Shown: positions 9,801 through 16,790 of the stretch, piece by piece
Layout of the letters: each line of letters begins with the position of its first letter
Position numbering within the stretch: position 1 is the stretch's first letter
Source: Prolixibacter denitrificans
GTDB lineage: Bacteria; Bacteroidota; Bacteroidia; Bacteroidales; Prolixibacteraceae
Length of the DNA stretch: 64,000 nucleotides
Direction: 5' to 3'
Assembly (NCBI RefSeq): GCF_003014495.1
Contig: NZ_PYGC01000006.1
Span: 186,001 to 250,000, forward strand
The notes under the pieces: model-generated
What the model was told of the DNA's origin: nothing
Database searches by the model: none
The model's input: the letters and a program-made list of their open reading frames with translations, nothing else
Position numbers and translations under genes: made by a program

Positions 9801-10039
9801 GGATAAGCCAGAAGGCTCGGTCCATCCAACAGGTCGAGACGGCATGCAGGAATGACGCGGATATTTCTGCCCCGGGCTTCTGCATGAGCGCGAACGATTC
9901 CCGCCAGGGTATTGCGGTCGGTAATAGCAATCCCTTTATAGCCCAGTTCTTCCGCCTTTTCAATTAGTTCTTCCGGATGCGAGCCTCCCCGCAGAAAGGT
10001 AAAGTTCGAGGTCACCTGTAGTTCCGTATAATTCATCAT
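6848..10039 (-). CDS. dnaE2: Error-prone DNA polymerase DnaE2 / ImuC (PolIII alpha-like)
   Basis: Translesion polymerase of the ImuA-ImuB-DnaE2 mutasome; copies past damaged bases at the price of mutations. The 1063-residue protein has an N-terminal PHP domain (YTELQVTSNFTFLRGGSHPE), the C-family palm with catalytic Asp380 and Asp382 (PPDIDVDFEHERREE) and Asp531 (MKVDVLSLGML; the DnaE2 form, where replicative DnaE usually has FDFLGL), helix-hairpin-helix and a C-terminal OB fold (FVKVCGLITVRQRPGTAKG). Length is typical for DnaE2 and shorter than replicative DnaE. The first of two adjacent ATGs follows AAGGAAAG. It is the last gene of the cassette, 12 bases after imuB. It lacks an obvious beta-clamp-independent feature; clamp contact is normally supplied by ImuB. 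Confidence 0.94.
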   Translation of the reverse strand: MMNYTELQVTSNFTFLRGGSHPEELIEKAEELGYKGIAITDRNTLAGIVRAHAEARGRNIRVIPACRLDLLDGPSLLAYPTNISAYAHLSELLSTGNLRAEKGHCHLYKADIYQYAGDMKFIVIPPASLNADFDFEPEFVKALEEYKEALGNDLYLAASFTYTGDDQKRLFRLSQLENRLGIPMVATNNVHYHSPERRELQDILTCVREKCTIHTAGFRLHQNAERYLKPVEEMQRLFRQYPEAIYRTQEIANACRFSLDELKYLYPEEITSEGRTPMEELVHLTWEGAKERFEGTIPEKIKETIEMELEFIGRKDYASYFLTVYDYVREARSRGILCQGRGSAANSVVCYCLGITSVNPSKFKLLFARFMSDARNEPPDIDVDFEHERREEIMQYIYEKYGRDRAGIVATVTQVHWRGAVRDVGKAMGLSTDAINVLSKSAHEFTEDWFTGKAIPTNSFNHNDPHLQKVLEITDQYIGFPRQLGQHTGGFVITRGKLHELCPILNARMQDRTNIEWNKDDIEALGFMKVDVLSLGMLTCIRKAFDLTKQHYNLDLTLANIPQDDPKVYEMIGHADTLGVFQIESRAQMSMLPRLKPRNFYDLVIEVAIVRPGPIQGDMVHPYLKRRNGEEPVEYPSKELEGILGRTLGVPLFQEQAMEIAIVAAGFTPDEADGLRRAMATFKAKGKVSRYREKLINGMIKNGYTLEFANRVFKQIEGFGSYGFPESHAASFALLVYVSSWLKCYYPDVFATALLNSQPMGFYRPAQIVMDARKHGVKVRPVDINHSDWDNTLEEQSGHYRTVRLGFRQVKGLREDDMQALVSGRSIPYPNVNDLVNAGVPPSALERLADADAFRSIGLDRRQALWEVSALHDHPTGIFKGTPSQSTEEEATELPRMTLGEHVMQDYASTSLSLKAHPVSFLRRKLNELQVTPTAELSSMKNGQFVKVCGLITVRQRPGTAKGVLFITIEDETGFANLVVWSKTFEKYRKQILQSRLLMVSGKLQIEGEVIHVVVNTCYNLNELMSMDTGGRNIGSVHKRMPTKEAPPGKVVQGQLFPSRDFK

Positions 10040-10051
10040 CTTGTTCTTTCC

Positions 10052-11548
10052 TTAGGCGAAAAATCCGTGAAGAAACCATCGGGGTTCTCCATTGCCATAT
10101 GTTCCAAGCCTGAACAGCCAGTAACGCGCGCCGTTTTCATCTTCAACGTAATAGTAGTCCCTGGGTGGTCCCGTTTGGAGCCACCACTCCTGTTCGATCC
10201 TTTCCGGTCCGTCGGCTTTGGCCACTTTGATGAGGTTGCCTTTGTACCGGAAATGCAGCGGCGGATAATCGGGGAGGGCCACCATCACCTCGATAGGTTC
10301 GGGATGGGGCAAAAGATGAAGTGGTCTGGGACGGTCGGTGCGCCATGTGGTCTCCGGTTCTTCCACCAGGGAAGAAACTTCCTTAATCGAAGCTTCCGGC
10401 CAATGGTGTTCCAGCGGAAGGTACCGGTGAATGGATTTCATTCCCACTTTGCCGGCAATATTGTCCAGCAATTCAGCAATGGCTGCATGGTCGCTGTTTC
10501 CCATGCTCCATAAAGCTTCCTGTGTTTCGCTGACCTCTTCCACCAGCGTTGCTTCCAGCACAAACAGCTCGATTCCGAGTGCCGGTTCTATTTCCGGTAT
10601 TTTAAGTTCGAATAACTTGAAGAGGTGTACTGCATTGCGTGATGCCCTGTTCGTGCCAATACTAATCTGTTCAACTTTTCCGTCAACGCGATAACCTTTG
10701 AAAGTACCCGTTCGCATCCCTTTTCCTTCGTTGAAAAAGCGTTCACATAAGGTGTCCAGCAAGCGTTGAAGGGCAATCTCAATTCCTTTGGCCGTTCGGA
10801 TGGGTTCCAAAGCGGGTAGCCATTCCTGATAGAGCGGGGGAGGCTGCACCGGATTCAGAAGCTCCGGTTCGGTTCCCAACGCTTGTCCCAGCCGGGTAAG
10901 TAGAACATCACCAAAACGTCTGCGCAGATTGGTTCGGGGGATGCGGCTCAGCTGCCCGATTTGTCTGAAGCCAAGCTTTTCCAGGCGTTGCAGAATCGTA
11001 GTTTCAAGTCGCAAGGCTGAGGGTGGAAGTGAACGGAGAGCTTCAGCTTGTCTGCCGGGCTCAACGATGGTACCGTTTTTACCAAATCGTGCGATGGCCC
11101 AAGCGGCACCGATGGTATCAGCAATGGCTGCCTTTACATCGTATCCACCTTTGCGGAGACGAATGACGATCGACTTCAGATAGGAAAGTTCTCCTCCCCA
11201 CAAGTGCGTGCAACCGGTGATATCCAGCATCAGGCCGTCGGGCGGATCGATGGCAGGCACGGGCGTATAGCGGAGAAACCATTCTGCCAGATCCTTTAGC
11301 AGTTTATCAGTCGTTACCGGATCGTCGGGGAATACTTCCACCGAAGGGAGTATGGCCCGCACGTCAGCTACGACCATGCCGGGAGCAATGCCTTCACGGT
11401 CTAAAGCCCGGCTGGAAGCTCTGACCACCATCCGGCCGTGTTCGGGAGCATACAGCAGAAAAGGCTTGTCCCGAAGTTCCGGATGGAGCCTGACCATCCG
11501 GTCCGTGGCCAGATGACGAAACCATATGGACAGATACCGTTTAGGCAT
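10052..11548 (-). CDS. imuB: ImuB-like inactive Y-family polymerase homologue
   Basis: Adaptor of the mutasome that links DnaE2 to the sliding clamp; related to Y-family polymerases but not expected to polymerise. The ATG at 11548 gives 498 residues and overlaps the imuA stop by 8 bases (ATGCCTAA); the frame is open 171 bases further up, inside imuA, but that region is not family-like. The N-terminus reads YLSIWFRHLATDR, where active polymerases have the first catalytic Asp (DMDxFFA), and PPDGLMLDITG replaces the SIDExxLD motif, so the metal-binding acidic residues are missing, as in known ImuB. The little-finger and C-terminal tail follow. The tail ends in an aromatic-rich stretch with no clear clamp motif that I can name. 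Confidence 0.88.
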   Translation of the reverse strand: MPKRYLSIWFRHLATDRMVRLHPELRDKPFLLYAPEHGRMVVRASSRALDREGIAPGMVVADVRAILPSVEVFPDDPVTTDKLLKDLAEWFLRYTPVPAIDPPDGLMLDITGCTHLWGGELSYLKSIVIRLRKGGYDVKAAIADTIGAAWAIARFGKNGTIVEPGRQAEALRSLPPSALRLETTILQRLEKLGFRQIGQLSRIPRTNLRRRFGDVLLTRLGQALGTEPELLNPVQPPPLYQEWLPALEPIRTAKGIEIALQRLLDTLCERFFNEGKGMRTGTFKGYRVDGKVEQISIGTNRASRNAVHLFKLFELKIPEIEPALGIELFVLEATLVEEVSETQEALWSMGNSDHAAIAELLDNIAGKVGMKSIHRYLPLEHHWPEASIKEVSSLVEEPETTWRTDRPRPLHLLPHPEPIEVMVALPDYPPLHFRYKGNLIKVAKADGPERIEQEWWLQTGPPRDYYYVEDENGARYWLFRLGTYGNGEPRWFLHGFFA

Positions 11549-12293
11549 AGTGTCTTTCTTTTTGTGGTAATCCGGGTTCCGGAACAGTTCGTTTAGGAAC
11601 GGTGATATGCCTGAATACGCCATTTCTCCATTCGAACTGCCAGATGCCGGGTTGGCCGTTGCGAATCTTTTCCAGTTCCACTTCCCAGCGGGGAAATCCC
11701 ACCCCGGGAAGTCCGTCAATTACCAGGCTGGGTAGTGGTTTGATTCTCCAGCGGGATACCGTTGCCAGTGTATTCTCCTTGCGGGGAAAATAGTGGTGCA
11801 AAAAGCCGGTGACCCGACTATCTTCCACTGCCAGCTGCAATCGTCTTGATTCGGCAAAGTTGATGTCTCTCAATTCGGCGACCACCGCTGCAAGTGAGTT
11901 ACATTTCAACGCTTGCTCCATGACCCAAAGAGCATCTTTATCCCGTCTGACATCGATAAAGATGATTCGATGCGGTTCGATTCCGAAAAATTTCAATGTT
12001 GACGGAAACAATCTGCGCCCGGAGCTAACCCACAGACAAATGCCATCCTGCTTCATGAGCGTACTCAAAAGTCCGGAAATAAAACCGTTGGTTGCCGAGA
12101 AACTGGTCTGGGTAGGACTGATGAACTCGTGCACCGCCCCAACAGGAAAAGTACCTCCCGGAAATGCCGCATTCATCGGTCTCAGGTTGAAATCAAACTG
12201 GTGACTATCCGGCCCCGAGCTGAACCCCTCCATGGCAAGTATCTTCTCTTTCAGCTGCTTGATAATTTCTTTTTTCCCAGCCAACTCTTTCAT
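11541..12293 (-). CDS. imuA: ImuA-like RecA-related protein
   Basis: First gene of the imuA-imuB-dnaE2 cassette. The 250-residue protein resembles ImuA/SulA-type RecA relatives: PMNAAFPGGTFPVGAVHEFIS corresponds to the region before the RecA P-loop, and ICLWVSSGRRLFP and IIFIDVRRDKDALWVMEQAL look like the following RecA-core strands. The P-loop position reads SPTQTSFSATNG, without GxxxxGK[ST], so ATP binding is doubtful. ImuA proteins help form or regulate the mutasome at RecA filaments; in this phylum that is inferred. The ATG at 12293 starts 64 bases from the divergent repressor gene, with a palindromic operator between them. Confidence 0.82.
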   Translation of the reverse strand: MKELAGKKEIIKQLKEKILAMEGFSSGPDSHQFDFNLRPMNAAFPGGTFPVGAVHEFISPTQTSFSATNGFISGLLSTLMKQDGICLWVSSGRRLFPSTLKFFGIEPHRIIFIDVRRDKDALWVMEQALKCNSLAAVVAELRDINFAESRRLQLAVEDSRVTGFLHHYFPRKENTLATVSRWRIKPLPSLVIDGLPGVGFPRWEVELEKIRNGQPGIWQFEWRNGVFRHITVPKRTVPEPGLPQKERHYA

Positions 12294-12309
12294 AATTAAA
12301 AATAATTAC

Positions 12310-12317
12310 TAAATTTG
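12310..12317 (+). promoter_or_regulatory. Likely -7 promoter element of the XRE/S24 repressor gene
   Basis: TAAATTTG matches TAnnTTTG exactly, 39 bases before the repressor ATG. Its last five bases lie within the 23-bp palindrome, so repressor binding would block its own promoter. The -33 region has no TTG, so the promoter call rests on the -7 box and position. Confidence 0.5.
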
Positions 12318-12335
12318 TTATTATTAATAACAAAT
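12313..12335. promoter_or_regulatory. Perfect 23-bp palindromic operator in the imuA/repressor divergent region
   Basis: ATTTGTTATTA, one central T, then TAATAACAAAT: eleven-base arms match without error. It is the only strong palindrome in the 63-bp gap between imuA and the XRE/S24 gene. It covers the repressor's likely -7 box and supplies a TTTG (minus strand, 12334-12331) that sits 19 bases from a weak -7-like TAGTAATT for imuA. This is the expected place for the operator of the adjacent regulator. Confidence 0.75.
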
Positions 12336-12358
12336 CACTGTTTCTAAATATAACAAAT
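12336..12358. promoter_or_regulatory. Degenerate second operator copy abutting the first
   Basis: Aligned base for base with the adjacent 23-bp palindrome, this segment keeps TGTT and TA in the left arm and all of ATAACAAAT in the right arm. It directly follows the first copy, so the centres are 23 bp apart, and it runs into the repressor ATG at 12357. A weak second site of this kind commonly tunes autorepression. Confidence 0.5.
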
Positions 12359-13187
12359 GAGGAGCAGATCACAAAAAATTTTTTTCGCCGGAAATATCAA
12401 ATTTCTCCGGGAACGGAAGAGAATGAGCCAGGAAGCTCTTGCTGCAGAGTTGGGATTAACCCGAGCTAAACTGGCAGCCATCGAGGCCGGTAACACGAAG
12501 TCACCGCAACCGGAAGATTACCTGAATTTTTCGGAGTTTTTCAAAATAAGCATCGACACGTTATTAAAAATCAACCTTTCCACTTTGGGCGAGATAAAGC
12601 TTCGGGAACTGGAGGCCGGAAATGATGTGTACATCCGGGGAGGTAACTTGCGGGTATTAGCCATCTCGGTAGATTCGTCTAACAACGAAAATGTGGAGTA
12701 CGTTCCGGTAAAAGCGAAGGCGGGGTACATGGCGGGGTACAACGACCCGGAGTTCATCGCATCGCTGCCGAAATATTCCCTTCCCAATCTGCCAACACAA
12801 GGTACGTTTCGTATTTTTCCATCCACCGGCGATTCCATGCTACCGGTTCCGGAGAACAGCGATATTATTGCTCAATATGTGGAGGACTGGACAGCCATTA
12901 AGCCGGATACGCCTTGTATTGTTATCCTGAAAGGGCAGCAGGATTTTGTGTTTAAGATGGTGACGGTAAATAAGAAAGGTACGATCCTATTGAAGTCACT
13001 CAATTCGATGTACGAACCTTACTCCGTTGACGCCAGCGATGTGATGGAAATATGGCGGTTCTATGCCTATACCAGCAAGGAGTTTCCGGAAGCCCGGTCA
13101 GAAATGACAACGGTATTAACCGCCATCCGAAACCTGGAGGAGAAAATAGAACAATTGCCGGGCAAGTCCAAAGAAGACGCGAAATAG
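12357..13187 (+). CDS. XRE-HTH / S24 peptidase repressor (LexA-like, self-cleaving type)
   Basis: Probable repressor of the divergent mutasome cassette. Residues about 9-68 form an XRE helix-turn-helix (MSQEALAAELGLTRAKLAAIEAG), and the C-terminal half is an S24 (LexA/UmuD/CI) domain with the nucleophile Ser160 (GDSMLPV) and general-base Lys200 (FVFKMVT). Possible Ala-Gly cleavage sites lie at 122-123 and 126-127 (KAKAGYMAGY), 38 and 34 residues before the serine, similar to LexA. So the autoproteolysis machinery looks intact, and RecA-triggered cleavage after DNA damage is a fair inference. The DNA-binding domain is XRE type, not the winged helix of LexA. The last 25 residues form a charged tail. 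An abutting palindrome pair lies over its promoter. Confidence 0.88.
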   Translation: MRSRSQKIFFAGNIKFLRERKRMSQEALAAELGLTRAKLAAIEAGNTKSPQPEDYLNFSEFFKISIDTLLKINLSTLGEIKLRELEAGNDVYIRGGNLRVLAISVDSSNNENVEYVPVKAKAGYMAGYNDPEFIASLPKYSLPNLPTQGTFRIFPSTGDSMLPVPENSDIIAQYVEDWTAIKPDTPCIVILKGQQDFVFKMVTVNKKGTILLKSLNSMYEPYSVDASDVMEIWRFYAYTSKEFPEARSEMTTVLTAIRNLEEKIEQLPGKSKEDAK

Positions 13188-13447
13188 GAAAACCCCAACA
13201 GGCAACAAAGCATTTATGTGAAAGAACAAGCCCGATGCCTCCCGGTATTGCGCAACATAAAATTGAACTCCTATTCATGTAAATCGCTTATTTTTCCGTA
13301 AATTTAGTATAGAGTCGAGCCACTGAGCCACACTTCTGAAAGCGATATTTGTTCTTCCGGGAAAGATTACAAGCGGTAATACATCCTCTATCACAACCCT
13401 CTCAGGGGATACTTCAGGTAATTTCTACAAACCAAACCGATGCTACT

Positions 13448-14341
13448 ATGAATAAAGATCAGATAGCCACCATGGAAATGTTTCTGGCTGTGGAGAAGGT
13501 TTGCAGTGAGTATCATTCCCTTTGGCGTAACCACTATGGATTTCGTTCGGCTTTTCATCTTTTTTCCGGGCGTTTACTTTACATCCGGCAAATTGTCCAC
13601 AAAATGGAATCGTTGTATGTTTTGCCGAAAAAAGATTCAGTTGTTTTCAGGAAACGACTGGAGGAACTGACCATTCGGATTTCCAAAAATCTACTGGTGT
13701 ATGCATTAACGCAGGACGATCACAAGTTGATTGACAAACTGGATTACCTTTCGTCCGATTTTAGTGAGATTACCTGTGACGATTTATTGCGAAAAAGCCA
13801 GGATATATTGGATATCAGTGTACAGCATTACAGCGAACTTCGTACTTATTTTATTACACTGGCACATTTGGCCGAAATGGAGGAGAGCATCGAAAAACTG
13901 CGCTATTGCACCGGAGGAGAATCAATCACGATTCAAACCCGGGAAAAACTTTACGACAAGCTCGATGACTTGATGCTGGAGGCAAGGAAAGTGTTGAAAG
14001 AGCATCTGGATGCCCAGTCGATGATGTTTCGCTGGGTGAATAAAGACTTTTACGAAGCCTACAAAAAAGCCCGGGGAATACGAACGGCTTATTCTATTCC
14101 TTTGCAGGGAACTGTGATTGATGATGCGACGCATCTTCCGGTAGGGAATGCAGATATCACCATACGCGAACTGAAACTGACCCGGCACATATCTCCACTT
14201 GGACATTTCCGATTCTATAATTTACCTCCCGGACAGTATCATGCCAAAGTGCACAAGTATGGTTATGAGGACAGCGAGGTGGAGGTTGAGGTGCAAAAAG
14301 AAGAAGGAACCAGCATGGATATTTTGATTCACCACATCTGA
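13448..14341 (+). CDS. Helical protein with C-terminal carboxypeptidase-regulatory-like domain
   Basis: A 297-residue protein of unknown function. Residues about 1-215 are mainly helical (heptad-like stretches such as SIEKLRYCTGG and EKLYDKLDDLMLEARKVLKEH). The last 75 residues form a CarboxypepD_reg-like beta sandwich (PLQGTVIDDATHLPVGNADITI, then GHFRFYNLPPGQYHAKVHKYGY). That domain is usually found on exported proteins, yet no signal peptide or membrane segment is seen here. The frame is open to 13349, but the ATG at 13448 is the first with a plausible N-terminus. It stands alone: the repressor gene ends 260 bases upstream and a convergent thioredoxin gene follows. The 260-base gap before it has no clear motif except a TAAATTTA near 13300, one base from the phylum's -7 box. 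Confidence 0.75.
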   Translation: MNKDQIATMEMFLAVEKVCSEYHSLWRNHYGFRSAFHLFSGRLLYIRQIVHKMESLYVLPKKDSVVFRKRLEELTIRISKNLLVYALTQDDHKLIDKLDYLSSDFSEITCDDLLRKSQDILDISVQHYSELRTYFITLAHLAEMEESIEKLRYCTGGESITIQTREKLYDKLDDLMLEARKVLKEHLDAQSMMFRWVNKDFYEAYKKARGIRTAYSIPLQGTVIDDATHLPVGNADITIRELKLTRHISPLGHFRFYNLPPGQYHAKVHKYGYEDSEVEVEVQKEEGTSMDILIHHI

Positions 14342-14371
14342 TTCCTCCTTTAAAATCTTTACTAGCTGAAC

Positions 14372-15820
14372 TTATTTCTGGTACTTCAGCAGTTTTTCCA
14401 GTAAATCACCGGCGGTGGTTACATCCAACCGTTTGGCGATGATTTTTTTGTTCTTGTCGAGTATGTAAAGGGTCGGTGTGCTGTGTACATCGTACAGAGC
14501 ATGAAAGTTGGAAATCATATCCGGATCCCAAACATTAATCCAATCGTACAATCCGTGGTCATCGATGAATTTCTGCCAATCTGCCTTTTCGTCCGGTTGA
14601 GTTAAAACGGCGTACACTTCCACTCCTTTTGGATGCAATTCCTTGTAAACCTTGTCGTACAAAACCGGAGTCTGTTCCTTGCAATGATTACAGTCGGGTT
14701 CCCAGAAGTACAGGATGGTATATTTGGCGTTTACCTGGTGCAGGCTGAAATACTGACCATCGGCATTGGGAAGCTTCAATTCGGGCGCCGTATTTCCAAT
14801 CAGGTTGGGACGCGTCACATATACCTTATCTCTGATTTTAGCCAGCATGGTTGAATCGGCCCAACTTGCCTTGCCATTCAGGAAGTATGCATCGGCAATC
14901 TTCACAAAAACCTTGTCCATGCCCATCACCTGAGAATTAGCACTGTGCGTCAGCACGTAATCGGCCATGAACCGGAACATGTTCTCGTTGGCTTTCGATT
15001 TGTCAATCAACTTTTTGGCCGGACCGATAATCGAATCGGGATTTTGTATCAGCACTTTGTCGAAATAGGTATCCAGTCTGTTTTTAATCAGCGGTGTACG
15101 AATCAGACCTTCCTGTGCGAAGTTGAAATTGTCCCAAAAATGATCCCGTCGGAATGCATATTCTTTGACCCACTTCACAGAATCAGGATTGGAAACACTG
15201 GCCGGCACTTTTATATCTCCCGGACGGGGAATAACCATGAAGTGCATGAAATCAGCGTAAAATGTTCCCTTGTACTTATCGGCCTGTTTATCCCAGTAAT
15301 TCTGCATTTGCTTGTTCAGGGCCATCATCCTGTTGCGAATTTGCTTCGCAGAATCAGCATTGGAATGGTATTTCTGCATTTCCTGTTGCAGATTCATTTG
15401 AATTTTACGCTGCTGCGCCAGGAAACGTTGATATTCCTGAAATGCTTCTGTTTCCGGTGCACCGGAAAAGTGTTGGCTTTCGCCGTTTTGAAAACCGCCC
15501 GAAATGGAGAAGGTCTGATCATTTCCTACCAGAAAATCAAAATAATGGTCTTTGTCGAGATACAGCAGGTAAAAGCCTTTGTCCAACGTTGAATCTCCTG
15601 CTAATGTGGCGTGTCCCTGCGCATCGGTTTCAGTGGAATCGATTCGGAAAATTCGATCTCCATAATAGCTGGCCAAATAAATACGCGTATCTTTCTGCTT
15701 CGGTAGCGAAAGTTTTATTTGGTAACCTTCGGCAACTACCACTTTGGCAGCCAATAAAAAAGCCACGATCGTAAGTGGCAGATATTTTTTTATGTGAAAC
15801 ATTTCAGTTAATTTTTGCAT
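14372..15820 (-). CDS. TlpA-like thiol:disulfide oxidoreductase with N-terminal DUF4369-like region
   Basis: Exported thioredoxin-family protein, about 482 residues. After a signal sequence (hydrophobic YLPLTIVAFLLAAKVVVA), the N-terminal third resembles DUF4369-type beta domains (YQIKLSLPKQKDTRIYLASY). A middle part resembles DUF5106, with a charged helix around EEMQKYHSNADSAK-like sequence. The C-terminal thioredoxin domain carries active site CNHC (WEPDCNHCKEQTPVLYD) and cis-Pro in STPTLYIL. Such Bacteroidota proteins reduce periplasmic disulfides, for example in cytochrome maturation or stress defence; the substrate is unknown. ATGs at 15820 and 15802 are both possible starts; the frame extends further but upstream sequence belongs to the divergent glycosyltransferase promoter region. 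Confidence 0.8.
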   Translation of the reverse strand: MQKLTEMFHIKKYLPLTIVAFLLAAKVVVAEGYQIKLSLPKQKDTRIYLASYYGDRIFRIDSTETDAQGHATLAGDSTLDKGFYLLYLDKDHYFDFLVGNDQTFSISGGFQNGESQHFSGAPETEAFQEYQRFLAQQRKIQMNLQQEMQKYHSNADSAKQIRNRMMALNKQMQNYWDKQADKYKGTFYADFMHFMVIPRPGDIKVPASVSNPDSVKWVKEYAFRRDHFWDNFNFAQEGLIRTPLIKNRLDTYFDKVLIQNPDSIIGPAKKLIDKSKANENMFRFMADYVLTHSANSQVMGMDKVFVKIADAYFLNGKASWADSTMLAKIRDKVYVTRPNLIGNTAPELKLPNADGQYFSLHQVNAKYTILYFWEPDCNHCKEQTPVLYDKVYKELHPKGVEVYAVLTQPDEKADWQKFIDDHGLYDWINVWDPDMISNFHALYDVHSTPTLYILDKNKKIIAKRLDVTTAGDLLEKLLKYQK

Positions 15821-15873
15821 GATTGCGAATCGGATTTCGGATTTGCAACTTAGTAAAAACAATTGCAATTCCC

Positions 15874-16773
15874 ATGATTTCAATATTGATTCCAAGCTTT
15901 CAGAATAATTGTCTTCTGCTGATCAAAACGTTGCATGAGCAGGCTGTATTGTGCGAAATACCTTTTGAAATCATTGTTGGGGAAGATGGGCCGGTTCCGG
16001 TTTTCGAGCTTGATAATGAATTTGCTTATGTCCGAATCGAAACGTCGCCCACAAATTCAGGCCGGGCTGCCAACCGTAATCGCCTCGCGGAAATGGCGCA
16101 ATATCCTTACCTTCTTTTCATTGATGCTGATGCAGAGATATTCAACCCTGAATTTCTGAAAAACTATATTGCCTACGCGGACGATGTGGATGTGGTGTGT
16201 GGCGGAACTGCTTATTTATATGAACCGCCGGTTGAGGAGGACAAGCGGCTACGGTGGAAATATGGGATACATAGGGAGCAATTATCTTCAGCAGAACGCA
16301 ATCAGCGGCCTTTCGATTCGTTTTCGGCCTTCAATTTCCTGATAAGAAAAGAGCGGTTTGAAAAGATTCGTTTTTCAGAAGAAATATCCCGTTACGGACA
16401 TGAGGACACGCTGTTAGGTCAGGAACTGAAAAAGTCGGGAGCGAGTGTTCTTCATATCGATAATCCGGCCTTTCATACAGGTATTGACGATACGGTTACA
16501 TTTCTTGCGAAAACCCGCGAAGGAGTTGAAAACCTGGACGAACTGATGAAGAGCAAAAGTGATTTTGATTCATCCGGCGTAAAGGTTCTGCGCTACTTTC
16601 GTTTTCTGAAAAGGTTTGGGTTGCAGAAGTTAATGGCGAAAATGTATCAGAATTTTCATGTAAAATGGGAAAAGCAATTATCCCGCAGAGGAGGGCCCTT
16701 GTGGTTGTTCGACTTGTACAAGCTCACCTATTTATTCTTCATAAAAAAAGCCGGTCGGAAACCGGCCGGCTAA
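15874..16773 (+). CDS. GT2-family glycosyltransferase
   Basis: Cytoplasmic, probably membrane-associated glycosyltransferase, 299 residues, GT-A fold. It begins with the family strand ISILIPSFQN, has the nucleotide-sugar DxD region (LLFIDADAEIFN), a GGxAYLY acceptor loop and a C-terminal galactosyltransferase-like segment with the catalytic HEDTLLGQEL motif (RYGHEDTLLGQELKKSG). The frame is open upstream to 15823, but the ATG at 15874 sits right before the conserved first strand. The sugar and acceptor cannot be assigned. It stands alone, divergent from a thioredoxin gene. Its last codons double as the terminator hairpin of the facing sigma-factor operon. Confidence 0.85.
   Translation: MISILIPSFQNNCLLLIKTLHEQAVLCEIPFEIIVGEDGPVPVFELDNEFAYVRIETSPTNSGRAANRNRLAEMAQYPYLLFIDADAEIFNPEFLKNYIAYADDVDVVCGGTAYLYEPPVEEDKRLRWKYGIHREQLSSAERNQRPFDSFSAFNFLIRKERFEKIRFSEEISRYGHEDTLLGQELKKSGASVLHIDNPAFHTGIDDTVTFLAKTREGVENLDELMKSKSDFDSSGVKVLRYFRFLKRFGLQKLMAKMYQNFHVKWEKQLSRRGGPLWLFDLYKLTYLFFIKKAGRKPAG
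16743..16766 (-). terminator. Terminator of the sigma/anti-sigma/DUF4097 operon inside the glycosyltransferase 3' end
   Basis: On the minus strand GCCGGT, a five-base loop TTCCG, ACCGGC, then seven T. It lies 25 bases past the stop of the minus-strand DUF4097 gene and within the last codons (KKAGRKPAG) of the convergent gene. There is no T-run on the plus side. Confidence 0.75.
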
Positions 16774-16790
16774 AAAGTTCGCATTCGAAG

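Noticed and set aside
12357-13187. True LexA
   Set aside because: The DNA-binding part is an XRE helix-turn-helix, not the LexA winged helix, although the S24 domain is alike.
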